A DNA stretch of 64,000 nt from Flavobacteriales bacterium UBA6051 (GTDB lineage Bacteria; Bacteroidota; Bacteroidia; Flavobacteriales_D; Crocinitomicaceae): NCBI GenBank assembly GCA_002427735.1, contig DIYP01000017.1, positions 310,001 through 374,000 of the forward strand. The letters run 5' to 3'. The notes beneath the pieces are model-generated. The model did not search any database, was not told where the DNA came from, and saw only the letters and a list, made by a program, of their open reading frames with translations. The position numbers and the translations under genes are program-made. Below are positions 45,103-53,616 of the stretch, piece by piece. The number at the start of each line of letters is the position of its first letter. Position 1 is the first letter of the stretch.

Positions 45103-46245
45103 ATGAGAGAAATAGAAATACCAGAAGAGCTTAGAATGACCAATTCTCAAATGGATGAAATAAATCTGTTGATAGGAGATAACGGTTCAGGAAAAAGTGA
45201 ACTACTCAAGAAACTAGCTGAGCGATATTATCGCGAAGGGCGAAAAGTAGTAGCAATTGCTAATTCCATTTATGATAAGTTTCCGCGCTTTGGATATGCA
45301 GATAATTATTACACCCTGTGTGACCGGGCCGGCAGAAGAAAAGCCAAAAGCGCTATAAAAAGGGCTTTAGCGTCTATTGACTTACAAGATTTAGATCAAC
45401 TAAGGAATACAACCCGTGCTCTTGAGTATGCTGAGTTCGCCCCAAAAATCGGAATTAAATTAAAAGGACTGATTGACCATAGAGGAATGCGCATGTCACT
45501 CGAAGAGCAGTTTCGGTTTGGCTGGATTGATCTTGAAACGCTTACTGCGGCACTTGAAAAATTAGATTATAACAATCCTGAGCGTATTTATTGGATTGAA
45601 TTGTCGGATTTCAGTTTTAAGGAGTTGATTAGCACAGATTACTTGTCTTTGGTTAAGTACGAGGCGTTTTTGAAAGGCAAGAATATTATCCGGGATATTG
45701 AATTCTTTTTTGAACGAAATGGCCAAGAGATACCTCTCCTAGAAGCGAGTTCTGGTGAATTGGGAATTGTTACAACTTCATTCTTTTTGGCGGCATTAGT
45801 AGAGTCAGGGACAGTTATACTCATTGATGAACCTGAGAATAGTCTTCATCCTAAATGGCAAAAACAATTCGGGCGCATTTTATTGGATAATTTTTATCGG
45901 TTTGAACCAAAAATTGTGATTGCAACGCACTCTCCATTGCTTGTAAACGGTGAGGGGATGGACTCAAGTTCGACACGAATTTTCAAGGCTTCCAACTTTA
46001 GTTTTGAGCTACACGATAATGAAAGCGAGAATATTGAAGCGGCATATGCTGATTACTTCGATGTGATTACTCCCGCTAACAGAATGCTGTCCAAACGATT
46101 GATAGGATACCTAAACGATCTCGAAAGAGATGATTTGTCTAGGGAAGAATTTGAAGCGAAAATACAAGAAATAAGGGGACAGATTTTTGATGATAAACAG
46201 GGCGAGTTGTTAAATGGTGTATTAGAAATTGCAGAACAATTATGA
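45103..46245 (+). CDS. PtuA-like SMC/ABC-type AAA ATPase
   Basis: A 380-residue ATPase with Walker A GDNGSGKS (25-32), ABC-like signature LEASSGELG (213-221), Walker B VILIDEPENSLHP (238-250) and switch His276 in IATHSP. The middle is helical and no transmembrane or TOPRIM part is present, so it is not a classical OLD nuclease. Its HNH neighbour gives the PtuA-PtuB (Septu-like) order. The end overlaps the HNH gene by ATGA. Confidence 0.82.
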   Translation: MREIEIPEELRMTNSQMDEINLLIGDNGSGKSELLKKLAERYYREGRKVVAIANSIYDKFPRFGYADNYYTLCDRAGRRKAKSAIKRALASIDLQDLDQLRNTTRALEYAEFAPKIGIKLKGLIDHRGMRMSLEEQFRFGWIDLETLTAALEKLDYNNPERIYWIELSDFSFKELISTDYLSLVKYEAFLKGKNIIRDIEFFFERNGQEIPLLEASSGELGIVTTSFFLAALVESGTVILIDEPENSLHPKWQKQFGRILLDNFYRFEPKIVIATHSPLLVNGEGMDSSSTRIFKASNFSFELHDNESENIEAAYADYFDVITPANRMLSKRLIGYLNDLERDDLSREEFEAKIQEIRGQIFDDKQGELLNGVLEIAEQL

Positions 46246-46871
46246 AATCAAAAAGCGCTTTAGACGATGCGGATATCCAGCTAATAGAAGATGTGATCAA
46301 AACACAAGGCAAAAACTGGAGCGATGATAGGTTAAAACCCATCAAACGAAAAATCAAAGATTACCTGAAAGCACAAGATTGCTCATGTTGCTACTGTAGA
46401 AGAAGCTTCTGGGGAGAAGCAAATTTTGACATTGACATAGAACATATACTTCCCAAGAAGAAGTTTAAGTTATATGAGTTTCACCCAGACAATTTAAACA
46501 TAGCTTGCAAGCGATGTAACATGTTCAAAAAAGGGCAGCGAACAGATTTTTTAGATAATTTACAGTTAGTTGCAACACAGCCTTTTCGAGTCGACAACTA
46601 TAAATTTCCACACCCCAATCTTGAAACTTATGAAGACCATCTAAAATTAGTTTCTTCAATAGATGGTCCTGTAAAACTTACGAAATATGTATTGAATCAA
46701 AATGGCTGGAAAGGACCTTTCACTCGAGAATTTTTTGAACTTCAAGAATTAGAAGAGGATTCTATGAATAAGGCTCAGGGAATTGAAGAAGATAAACCCA
46801 TTCAATTGATGTCAGATGATGCAGCTAATAAGTTGCGGGATTTGATTAAAAAAACGAGTAGCGAAGAATGA
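46242..46871 (+). CDS. PtuB-like HNH endonuclease
   Basis: A 209-residue protein with a zinc-associated HNH core: CSCCYC (47-52), IEHILPK with His68, Asn84 in DNLNIAC, and ACKRCN (88-93). This CxxC...HILPK...CxxCN arrangement matches the TIGR02646/PtuB-like nucleases found with Septu and retron ATPases. It overlaps both neighbours by ATGA, so the ATPase and nuclease are co-translated with mcrB. Confidence 0.85.
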   Translation: MKSKSALDDADIQLIEDVIKTQGKNWSDDRLKPIKRKIKDYLKAQDCSCCYCRRSFWGEANFDIDIEHILPKKKFKLYEFHPDNLNIACKRCNMFKKGQRTDFLDNLQLVATQPFRVDNYKFPHPNLETYEDHLKLVSSIDGPVKLTKYVLNQNGWKGPFTREFFELQELEEDSMNKAQGIEEDKPIQLMSDDAANKLRDLIKKTSSEE

Positions 46872-49105
46872 AACTGAAAGAATTTGCCAATAACCTTGGG
46901 ATTTGGGAAGATTGGCGGAACAAATACAACGAATATGTTCCCAAGTTCATTAAAGAAGCTTCCACAAAAGAGTCCTATGAAGATTGGGAAAAGGATGTTT
47001 TCCATCAGTTCTTTGAGCAGTCAAGAAATCAATGTGTCTCATCACTGCAACAGGGATACTTTACGAATGAAGAGAAGCGTAGGATCAAAAATAACTGGCA
47101 TATTATTGCTCCTCTCTTTAAGGAGATAGCGGATAGTCAAAGCTTGATGAAGTTAGATGTCTATAAACAAATCGCCTCAGAGTTTAGAAAGTTTACCAGA
47201 CAAAATAGAAGGGCATCTACTAATAGGTTAATTGCCAGTTTACAGCCAAATTTGTTATGTACAATTGTAAATGAACAGAAACTCAATGAATTGATTGATT
47301 TGTTGAATACGAAGTTCGATGATTGCGCTATCGAGAAAACAAGAAATTGGTATAGCAACAGTAATAGTGTATTGGAGTTCTTTATAAAAGAATTGGGAAA
47401 GAGCCCGGAAGAAATAGTAACTCTACCATGGCAAACATATGAGTACTTTATGAGTAGCAGTGGAACAAAAGAATCGAATTTTATGGATGATGAAGAAGCA
47501 ATGCATACAAAAGTGAACATGAATGATCTGCAAGTAATTCTATATGGTCCTCCAGGAACAGGTAAGACCTACAACACAATTAACAAAGCCATTGATATTG
47601 TTGACCCTGCTTTTGGGTCTAAAAACAAAACTAGAAAAGAAGTAGCAGAGCATTTTCGGGCATTTATATACGATGAGGAGAAAAACCCAAATGGGCAAAT
47701 TATGTTTACCACGTTTCACCAATCAATATCCTATGAAGATTTTATTGAAGGAATAAAACCGAGTATTGGAAGCCTGGAGGATGATGACGAAGATTCTGAA
47801 CAAGATCGACAAACTACAGACCTAGATTATGTTATCAAGGATGGATCATTTAAGCAGTTGGCGAGTTTGGCAAGAAAAAAAACAAAGAGCACAGTTGCGT
47901 TTGATGATTTGTGGAAAGATTATATCGTTAGGTTGTCCGCACATAAAGAAGAAAAGATATTTAGATCTGTTTCTAGTGAGTTAAGATTAGAGGAGAATGA
48001 AATAACCGACACATCGATCAAGGTTCGCTTCAAGAAGTCTTGGAATCCAGATGAACCAGAAGGAACTAGACCATTCACAGTATCTAAAAATATGATCGAA
48101 CGCCTTTTCGACGCCAAAGTCGATGGATCTGAAGAGAATAAAAAGGGGCGCACAGACGTGGCAAAGCACATTGGTAAGGGCAGGGCGACTCACATTTATT
48201 CTGTTTATAAAGACTTTTACAAGTTTGCGATTACCAGGAATGCTTTTTCTAGTGAAAAGGACTTGAATTATGTGATGATCATAGATGAAATCAATCGTGG
48301 TAACGTCTCTTCTATTTTTGGTGAACTTATAACACTTCTCGAACCAGACAAAAGAATAGGAGAAGAGAATGAGCTACAAGCAATTTTGCCATACTCTAAG
48401 GAAAAGTTTGGCATCCCTTCTAATCTTTACATTATAGGAACCATGAACACGGCTGATCGTTCCGTGGAAGCGCTCGACACAGCCCTTCGTCGGCGTTTTT
48501 CTTTTATCGAAATGATGCCTCGTCCAGATTTATTGTCGCCGTCTGCAATGATCTGCCGCTTGCTCTGGAAGCACGAAAAAGTAGGTTGGGACAAGGAACC
48601 ATATGCTTCAGAAGAAAGAAGCCTATTCAGTTTTCTTGGTATTTCAGATGAATTGGAAAAGCACAAAAAGGAAATATGGGAACAAATGAAAGCTGATAAA
48701 GATCCGTTTATTATGGGCTATTTTGATGATTTCAGTTTTCATGGTGTGAATCTTGAGAGATTACTTCAAATCATCAATGCGCGTATAGAGGTTCTCATCG
48801 ATCGGGATCATACCATAGGTCATTCTTACTTTATGGAGGTAGGGAACTTACCTGAACTTAAATCAGTTTTCCAGAACAAGATCATCCCACTACTACAAGA
48901 ATATTTCTTCGGGAACTATGAAAAAATGGAAATGGTTATTGGTCGGGCGTTTTTCGACAACACAGATATGGCGAAAGTGACTTTTGCAGTGAATCATGAT
49001 CTAGATTTAGCAGAGGCTAAAGTCTATCGTCTTCGAAATATTGAAAATATGGCGAATGAAGAATTTACAAATGCTATTCAGGCACTTATATTCGGCAAGG
49101 GGTGA
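46868..49105 (+). CDS. mcrB: McrB-like AAA+ GTPase
   Basis: A 745-residue protein. An N-terminal domain (about 1-215) of no recognised type, probably a DNA or modified-base reader, precedes the McrB AAA+ module: Walker A GPPGTGKT (227-234), MFTTFHQSISYEDFIEG (279-295), DEINRGN (473-479), MNTADRS (526-532) and ALRRRF sensor region. An insert of about 150 residues between the Walker A part and DEINRGN is seen, common in McrB. McrB hydrolyses GTP to drive McrC cleavage of modified DNA. Its start overlaps the HNH gene (ATGA). Confidence 0.9.
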   Translation: MKLKEFANNLGIWEDWRNKYNEYVPKFIKEASTKESYEDWEKDVFHQFFEQSRNQCVSSLQQGYFTNEEKRRIKNNWHIIAPLFKEIADSQSLMKLDVYKQIASEFRKFTRQNRRASTNRLIASLQPNLLCTIVNEQKLNELIDLLNTKFDDCAIEKTRNWYSNSNSVLEFFIKELGKSPEEIVTLPWQTYEYFMSSSGTKESNFMDDEEAMHTKVNMNDLQVILYGPPGTGKTYNTINKAIDIVDPAFGSKNKTRKEVAEHFRAFIYDEEKNPNGQIMFTTFHQSISYEDFIEGIKPSIGSLEDDDEDSEQDRQTTDLDYVIKDGSFKQLASLARKKTKSTVAFDDLWKDYIVRLSAHKEEKIFRSVSSELRLEENEITDTSIKVRFKKSWNPDEPEGTRPFTVSKNMIERLFDAKVDGSEENKKGRTDVAKHIGKGRATHIYSVYKDFYKFAITRNAFSSEKDLNYVMIIDEINRGNVSSIFGELITLLEPDKRIGEENELQAILPYSKEKFGIPSNLYIIGTMNTADRSVEALDTALRRRFSFIEMMPRPDLLSPSAMICRLLWKHEKVGWDKEPYASEERSLFSFLGISDELEKHKKEIWEQMKADKDPFIMGYFDDFSFHGVNLERLLQIINARIEVLIDRDHTIGHSYFMEVGNLPELKSVFQNKIIPLLQEYFFGNYEKMEMVIGRAFFDNTDMAKVTFAVNHDLDLAEAKVYRLRNIENMANEEFTNAIQALIFGKG

Positions 49106-50364
49106 GCATCATCACCAAATACGAACATCAAACCCTCCGAATAGGAGAGAGTGGCTTTTCCCGAAAGCATCTTGATGCCTTCATTAGACTTAATGCCATG
49201 CACGAAGGAGCGTATTTTGATATTATTCCAAATGGCGTAAAATTTAGGCAGTACGTGGGGGTGATTCAAGTGGGTGGTTATACCATACAAATTCACCCAA
49301 AGGTAGATGATAAGAGTGATTATGAAAGCAGTTGGTGCAGAGTATTGGTGCATATGTTGCGAGAGTGCGGAAGGGTAAAAATCAATCCATATGAGGATGC
49401 GCACCTGAAGAAGGGAGGAATGAATCTATTGGAATTGTATTTTGACCAGTACCTTACCGAAGTGCAAATACTGATTCGCAATGGACTCGTAAAACAATAC
49501 CGAAAAGAATCGGGAAATGTCAAAGCGTTGAAAGGCAAACTTGACTTTGCTCAGAATATCCGTCACAATTTGGTGCACAAAGAACGATTTTATACGACTC
49601 ATCAGGTCTACGATGTAGATCACAAAATACATCAAGTATTGGCGCAAGCTTTAGAAATTGTGGGTCAGTTGAGTTCTTCCATGTGGATCAGTGATAAATG
49701 CCGAAGGGTACAGCTTCACTTCCCGGAATTCAGAAAGATTCAGGCAACAAAACAACTTCTGGACTCAATAAACCTCAATCGAAAGACAGCGCCTTATGAG
49801 CGCGCATTGGAATTGGCTCGTCTGATTATTCTAAATTATTCACCTGACATAGCCGCCGGCAATGAACGCATGATCTCCATTCTCTTTGACATGAATAAGC
49901 TGTGGGAGGAATATGTGCTGGTGAAGCTTCGGAAGCATATTCGCGAGAATCAGAAGGATTATTCCGGCTGGACATTACGTGGACAACAATCCAAACTTTT
50001 CTGGGGAAGGAATTCACTTCGACCAGATATTGTTCTTACAACACCAGATGATACGTATGTTATTGATACAAAGTGGAAGAACCCTGACAATTCAACATCC
50101 ATCCAGGACTTGCGCCAGATCTATGCTTACGGAAGGTTTTGGAATGCGCAAAAAGTTATGCTATTATATCCAGGAGCCACTTCGGGTAACACATTTGTAC
50201 AATTTGAAAATGAGGAGTATCTGAAGGATAACAGAACCATGCATCATGAATGCAAAAAAGGAGTGGTTTCAGTATTGAAGGAGCAAGATGGTAAAGTGGT
50301 GTTAAATGATTGGGTAGGTATGAATATATTTGACCAGTTATTCGATCACCCACCCATCATCTGA
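49102..50364 (+). CDS. mcrC: McrC-like nuclease subunit
   Basis: A 420-residue protein with GTG start (49102) overlapping the mcrB TGA. The family N-terminal part (FSRKHLDAFI, YVGVIQVGGYTIQIHPK) precedes helices and the PD-(D/E)xK core: Asp309 in LRPDIVL and Asp322/Lys324 in IDTKWK. It is the cleavage subunit of McrBC. Last gene of the operon; its end overlaps the convergent channel gene by 19 nt. Confidence 0.9.
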   Translation: MSIITKYEHQTLRIGESGFSRKHLDAFIRLNAMHEGAYFDIIPNGVKFRQYVGVIQVGGYTIQIHPKVDDKSDYESSWCRVLVHMLRECGRVKINPYEDAHLKKGGMNLLELYFDQYLTEVQILIRNGLVKQYRKESGNVKALKGKLDFAQNIRHNLVHKERFYTTHQVYDVDHKIHQVLAQALEIVGQLSSSMWISDKCRRVQLHFPEFRKIQATKQLLDSINLNRKTAPYERALELARLIILNYSPDIAAGNERMISILFDMNKLWEEYVLVKLRKHIRENQKDYSGWTLRGQQSKLFWGRNSLRPDIVLTTPDDTYVIDTKWKNPDNSTSIQDLRQIYAYGRFWNAQKVMLLYPGATSGNTFVQFENEEYLKDNRTMHHECKKGVVSVLKEQDGKVVLNDWVGMNIFDQLFDHPPII

Positions 50365-52055
50365 CTGATTAAACTCACGCTGAATATACTTAGTAAGAAC
50401 CAACCCGTGAAGCCCTCAATTACTGCAATGTATCTTGATACTCCGGTAACGGGAATTCTGCCAAACCCCAAAGTAGAAAAAGTATTTATGCTCAGGACGA
50501 TTGAGTTGATGCAACGCACAGTAAGTAGATAAATGAGATAGGTAAGCACTACGACGGCGATCACAAATCCATGCAGTAGTCGTCGACCTAATTTCATGTT
50601 TGCCCAGCGTCCACCGAGCACAGCCCCTCTTCTATATAGCCAGAAAGTAAAGTGATATTTCAAGGCAGAGAGGAGATAAAGTGGTTTTCCCAACCAACGA
50701 AGGAAGAAGGGAACCTTTCCCTTACTGTCTTCCAATCGCAGTTTGTAATTCTCGAAAGATTCAAACTCTTCTTGGTGCTTCAGTTTATAAAATTCATCCA
50801 TGGACCTTTCTGATCGAATGAAGTTTAAGAATTCCGTATGTTTCCGCATCAGATATTTACGATTGATGCGGTCCCAATCACTGTAAAAGAGGAGGTAAAT
50901 TCCAGCAAAAACGAGGATAGTATAGATGGAGAAAATCAGTGATTTGACAGGGTTGGTGCCATAGTCACAAAACGTTTTAAGGAATTGATTGAAACGCCAA
51001 TCGAACCAAGTGTTTATATTAGGGGTTTGTGCGTACCGGTATTTAAACCTCCGTGTTTCTATGTCTTTCATTTCCACATAACAAGCATTGGCGGATTGCC
51101 GATCTCCACGTGTTTTATACATAGAGTAGAACTTCATATAGATGCTGATCAAATCATTAAAACGGTAGATATTAGCCAGCTCTTCCTTTGACTGAGCGCG
51201 ATAGGTAAAGTCTTCAAAGGGGTCTATGTAAGAACCGTAAGACCTTGCGAGCGAAAGCCGAAAGCTATCAATTTGAAACCACGGAAGATTGGTCAACTCA
51301 GCATTAAAAGAAAGGTCACTTACAAATACAAAGCCATAGATGGCACAACTATCTACGAAGAAAACTTTCTCAACGGTCACCCCCGTCAAGTTTAGGTTGT
51401 TCAGCGTGTTTTTATGCAGCCAGACCGATTTAAAACTGCCATTGTCTAGTGAGAGTGAGATCGAACTATCGAGAATAGGAAAAGTATTATTGGCTATCGA
51501 GACATGGTTATAATCCATAAAGCCAATTCTCAATAAGTTGAAGTTCTTTTTAGGGGATGTGAAAGTGTTGTTTTTAATTGAAACGTCCTCAAAGTTTTGA
51601 TCCAAAGAAATGATATCGTGAATATCACAGTTGTTCACATGAAGCCAACCGAATTCTCGATCGCCCATTATGCGCAATGAACGAAAACTGCAACTGTCGA
51701 GAAAAAGAGAACTCACGCCATCTTTCGACTTGACGAAATTTAGTGCGGCAAATTCACAGTTAGAAATCTTCAAATGAGAAGAGCAGTTTTCCATCCAAAG
51801 TCCTCTTTTAAATATCTGATTTCGAATTTTACCATTGTATCTGGACGTGTCATCAATGCCCCGAACAAACTTAACCTCAGCATTTTCAACCATAAAAGGT
51901 TCATCAGAATCTATTAGCATCCCTTCAATGAATTCATGGATGGACATTACGCGATCATAAGAGTTCGTATCCCTAGGCTGCATTAGAAACATAGAAAATT
52001 GAGCAGGTGCAGTAAAGTAGAGCAGAAAGCTGACTAATAGCATAAAGTACTTCAT
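50346..52055 (-). CDS. Secreted beta-helix-like domain fused to a K+-channel-type pore
   Basis: A 569-residue protein: signal peptide (to about APAQ), a repetitive segment (about 60-260) of short strands with recurring Asn/Cys/Ser and hydrophobic positions such as LKISNCEFAAL and VSIKNNTFTS, as in right-handed beta-helices, then a helical linker, one transmembrane helix (about 374-393), a charged cytoplasmic region, and a C-terminal helix-pore-helix with FSTLGFG (526-532), the T-x-G-F-G selectivity signature, flanked by IAVVVLTYLIYLL and GWFLLSIFSVSLI. Divergent from a SHOCT-domain gene. Confidence 0.72.
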   Translation of the reverse strand: MKYFMLLVSFLLYFTAPAQFSMFLMQPRDTNSYDRVMSIHEFIEGMLIDSDEPFMVENAEVKFVRGIDDTSRYNGKIRNQIFKRGLWMENCSSHLKISNCEFAALNFVKSKDGVSSLFLDSCSFRSLRIMGDREFGWLHVNNCDIHDIISLDQNFEDVSIKNNTFTSPKKNFNLLRIGFMDYNHVSIANNTFPILDSSISLSLDNGSFKSVWLHKNTLNNLNLTGVTVEKVFFVDSCAIYGFVFVSDLSFNAELTNLPWFQIDSFRLSLARSYGSYIDPFEDFTYRAQSKEELANIYRFNDLISIYMKFYSMYKTRGDRQSANACYVEMKDIETRRFKYRYAQTPNINTWFDWRFNQFLKTFCDYGTNPVKSLIFSIYTILVFAGIYLLFYSDWDRINRKYLMRKHTEFLNFIRSERSMDEFYKLKHQEEFESFENYKLRLEDSKGKVPFFLRWLGKPLYLLSALKYHFTFWLYRRGAVLGGRWANMKLGRRLLHGFVIAVVVLTYLIYLLTVRCINSIVLSINTFSTLGFGRIPVTGVSRYIAVIEGFTGWFLLSIFSVSLISQMMGG

Positions 52056-52118
52056 GAATTCAATTTAGTCAGAAAGCATTGTCTAATGATGAAATCAAGT
52101 TAGTCAATCAGAAAATCA

Positions 52119-52161
52119 GGTATTTATCCTAGGTGAAATAAAGTACAAATACCCATTTTTG
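52119..52161 (+). promoter_or_regulatory. Variant operator box and -7-like element of the SHOCT gene
   Basis: GGTATTTATCCT (52119-52130, 10 of 12 bases of the island box) lies 23 nt before CATTTTTG (52154-52161, 5 of 6 consensus bases), 63 nt before the ATG at 52225. The same arrangement is found at the patatin and secreted-MBL genes. Confidence 0.45.
52142..52153 (-). promoter_or_regulatory. Second, inverted copy of the operator box
   Basis: On the minus strand this reads GGTATTTGTACT, 9 of 12 bases of GGTATTTATACC, and faces the channel gene starting at 52055. No good -7 element was found at the expected distance, so it is a weaker candidate. Confidence 0.35.
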
Positions 52162-52224
52162 AGTGGTTGCTTTCAACTTTTCAGTCTTTTTCCTATCCTA
52201 GTACTCTAATCAATAATCACAACC

Positions 52225-52494
52225 ATGCACCTTCTTAGCGTTATCGGCCCTTGGCAAATAGCAGTCCTTCTTATTCCAATCCTTATTATCGTCGGATTGA
52301 TTGTTTCCAGAGCGAAGCATAAGGCAAAAGCAGACGCGCTTGATTCAGTGCTTATTGATAAATCGGCTGTCCTAAAGAAAGAGCTTGATGCGAACAAAGA
52401 AGTATTGGAGCAATTGGAGAAGTTAAATCAACTTAAGGAATCTGGTGCCATTACACAAGAGGAGTTTGAGGCTCAGAAGGCCAGACTTTTATAA
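52225..52494 (+). CDS. Small membrane protein with C-terminal SHOCT domain
   Basis: An 89-residue protein: one N-terminal transmembrane helix (IAVLLIPILIIVGLIV), a coiled-coil segment, and a SHOCT domain in the last 28 residues (EKLNQLKESGAITQEEFEAQKARLL pattern, LxxLxxxGxIxxEEFxxxKxxLL). SHOCT is a short oligomerisation module. It is divergent from the channel gene and shares the putative operator region. Confidence 0.75.
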   Translation: MHLLSVIGPWQIAVLLIPILIIVGLIVSRAKHKAKADALDSVLIDKSAVLKKELDANKEVLEQLEKLNQLKESGAITQEEFEAQKARLL

Positions 52495-52593
52495 AGGAGG
52501 CTTATACTAAAAAACTCATTTCAGGTAATAAAGAGCGACATTTTCAAATCATATTTGGGTATAATTGTCGCAAATTGAGAAACACCATTTTTT

Positions 52594-53172
52594 TCATCCC
52601 AACTCCTCCACCTTATTCTTAATATCTGGCAAGTCATAACTATCCATGGCGGACAACAATTCTTCAATAGAATCCCTAACAATCAACAGTTCCTTGTCAA
52701 CAGCCCGAAGAAAACCACTAGCAATCATGGTATCTATAAAATCAATCAGAGAATCATAGTACCCATCAACGTTGAGAATCCCGATGGGTTTGTTTTGTAA
52801 ACCGAGCTGCACCCAGGTGAGAATTTCGAATAGTTCTTCCAACGTTCCAAACCCGCCAGGCAAAGCAATGATTCCGTCACTGAGTTCATTCATCTTCATC
52901 TTGCGCTCGTGCATGGATTCCACGATAATCAGTTTGGTGAGCGATTGATGTGCAATTTCTCGTGTTCGAAGGAACTCTGGTAAAACACCAATGACTTTCC
53001 CGTTGGCGTTCAGTGCACCGTTCGCCACGGATCCCATCAACCCGAGATCTGCACCTCCATAGACAACTGTGATATTTCTTTCGGCGAGTGCTTTTCCAAG
53101 GTGAGCAGCCTTTTGGGCAAAATGCGGTTTCGTTCCTTTTTGTGAACCACAAAAAACAGTAATACGCTTCAT
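52594..53172 (-). CDS. LOG-family protein (cytokinin riboside 5'-monophosphate phosphoribohydrolase-like)
   Basis: A 192-residue Rossmann-fold protein with GGADLGLMGSVANGAL (about 39-54) and the PGGFGTLEE motif (about 106-114), the LOG signature. Members cleave cytokinin or nucleoside monophosphates to release the base. A hairpin with T run lies upstream at 53191-53227. It belongs to the left flank of the tRNA fragment, so it is probably original chromosome. Confidence 0.9.
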   Translation of the reverse strand: MKRITVFCGSQKGTKPHFAQKAAHLGKALAERNITVVYGGADLGLMGSVANGALNANGKVIGVLPEFLRTREIAHQSLTKLIIVESMHERKMKMNELSDGIIALPGGFGTLEELFEILTWVQLGLQNKPIGILNVDGYYDSLIDFIDTMIASGFLRAVDKELLIVRDSIEELLSAMDSYDLPDIKNKVEELG

Positions 53173-53190
53173 GGTGGCAAAATAAGCATA

Positions 53191-53227
53191 ATAAAAAAAG
53201 CCCCCTCTAATTATTTAGAGAGGGCCT
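53191..53227 (-). terminator. Weak terminator upstream of the LOG gene
   Basis: CCCTCT (53203-53208) pairs with AGAGGG (53219-53224), with imperfect outer pairs and a T run on the minus strand. It would stop minus-strand transcription arriving from the right. Confidence 0.5.
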
Positions 53228-53390
53228 ATACCGAACTTCCCAATAAACATCGTACTTCCCGAGCCAATTTTACTCTGACATAAAAATAGGGGGGCGTTTT
53301 CGGGGGTAAAAACCCTAGGGGGAAATAGAATAATCGAATCTTATTGAAAAGCCTATGCTCCAGATAAACTGAGGCTCTTAGTGGAAAGTA
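53228..53390. other. Non-coding stretch without recognised features
   Basis: Within the gene-free gap 53173-53616 this part has G-rich runs (53289-53293 and 53300-53305) and no convincing gene, promoter or RNA. Confidence 0.4.
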
Positions 53391-53396
53391 ATAAAA

Positions 53397-53422
53397 AAAG
53401 CCGACCATTTCTGATCGGCTTT
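53397..53422 (-). terminator. Terminator of the tRNA-Asn transcript
   Basis: AAAGCCGA (53397-53404) and TCGGCTTT (53415-53422) form an 8-bp stem with a 10-nt loop, followed on the minus strand by a T run. It lies 4 nt past the tRNA 3' end, as expected for a host tRNA terminator. Confidence 0.75.
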
Positions 53423-53425
53423 CTG

Positions 53426-53467
53426 CGCTCCTTCCTGGGCTCGAACCAGGGACCCTCTGATTAACAG
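53426..53467 (-). tRNA. tRNA-Asn(GTT) 3' fragment, probable attachment-site remnant
   Basis: On the minus strand 53467 to 53426 reads as the anticodon loop CTGTTAA (anticodon GTT), the 3' anticodon arm TCAGA, variable loop, T-arm with TTCGAGC loop (CCTGG/CCAGG stem), and an acceptor 3' strand AAGGAGC plus discriminator G. Upstream of the loop the sequence no longer pairs (CTCTCG instead of TCTGA) and no D-arm is seen. So only the 3' half is present: the typical product of integration at a tRNA gene. Confidence 0.7.
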
Positions 53468-53616
53468 CGAGAGGGATAAGAGGGTTTAAAAAACTCAAAA
53501 AGCCAAAAAAGCCAAAAAACAGGGCGTTTTAGCGCTTCAACCCCTTGGATTAGCGCCTTTTTAAACGTATCTTAAAGGGAGGAAACTCGCAAAAAAACTC
53601 GCAAATTTTCGAAAAA

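Noticed and set aside
53494..53520. Repeated AAAAAGCC units near the integrase as a possible CRISPR or repeat array
   Set aside because: Only three very short, irregularly spaced copies and no spacers; more likely arm-site or chance A-rich sequence.
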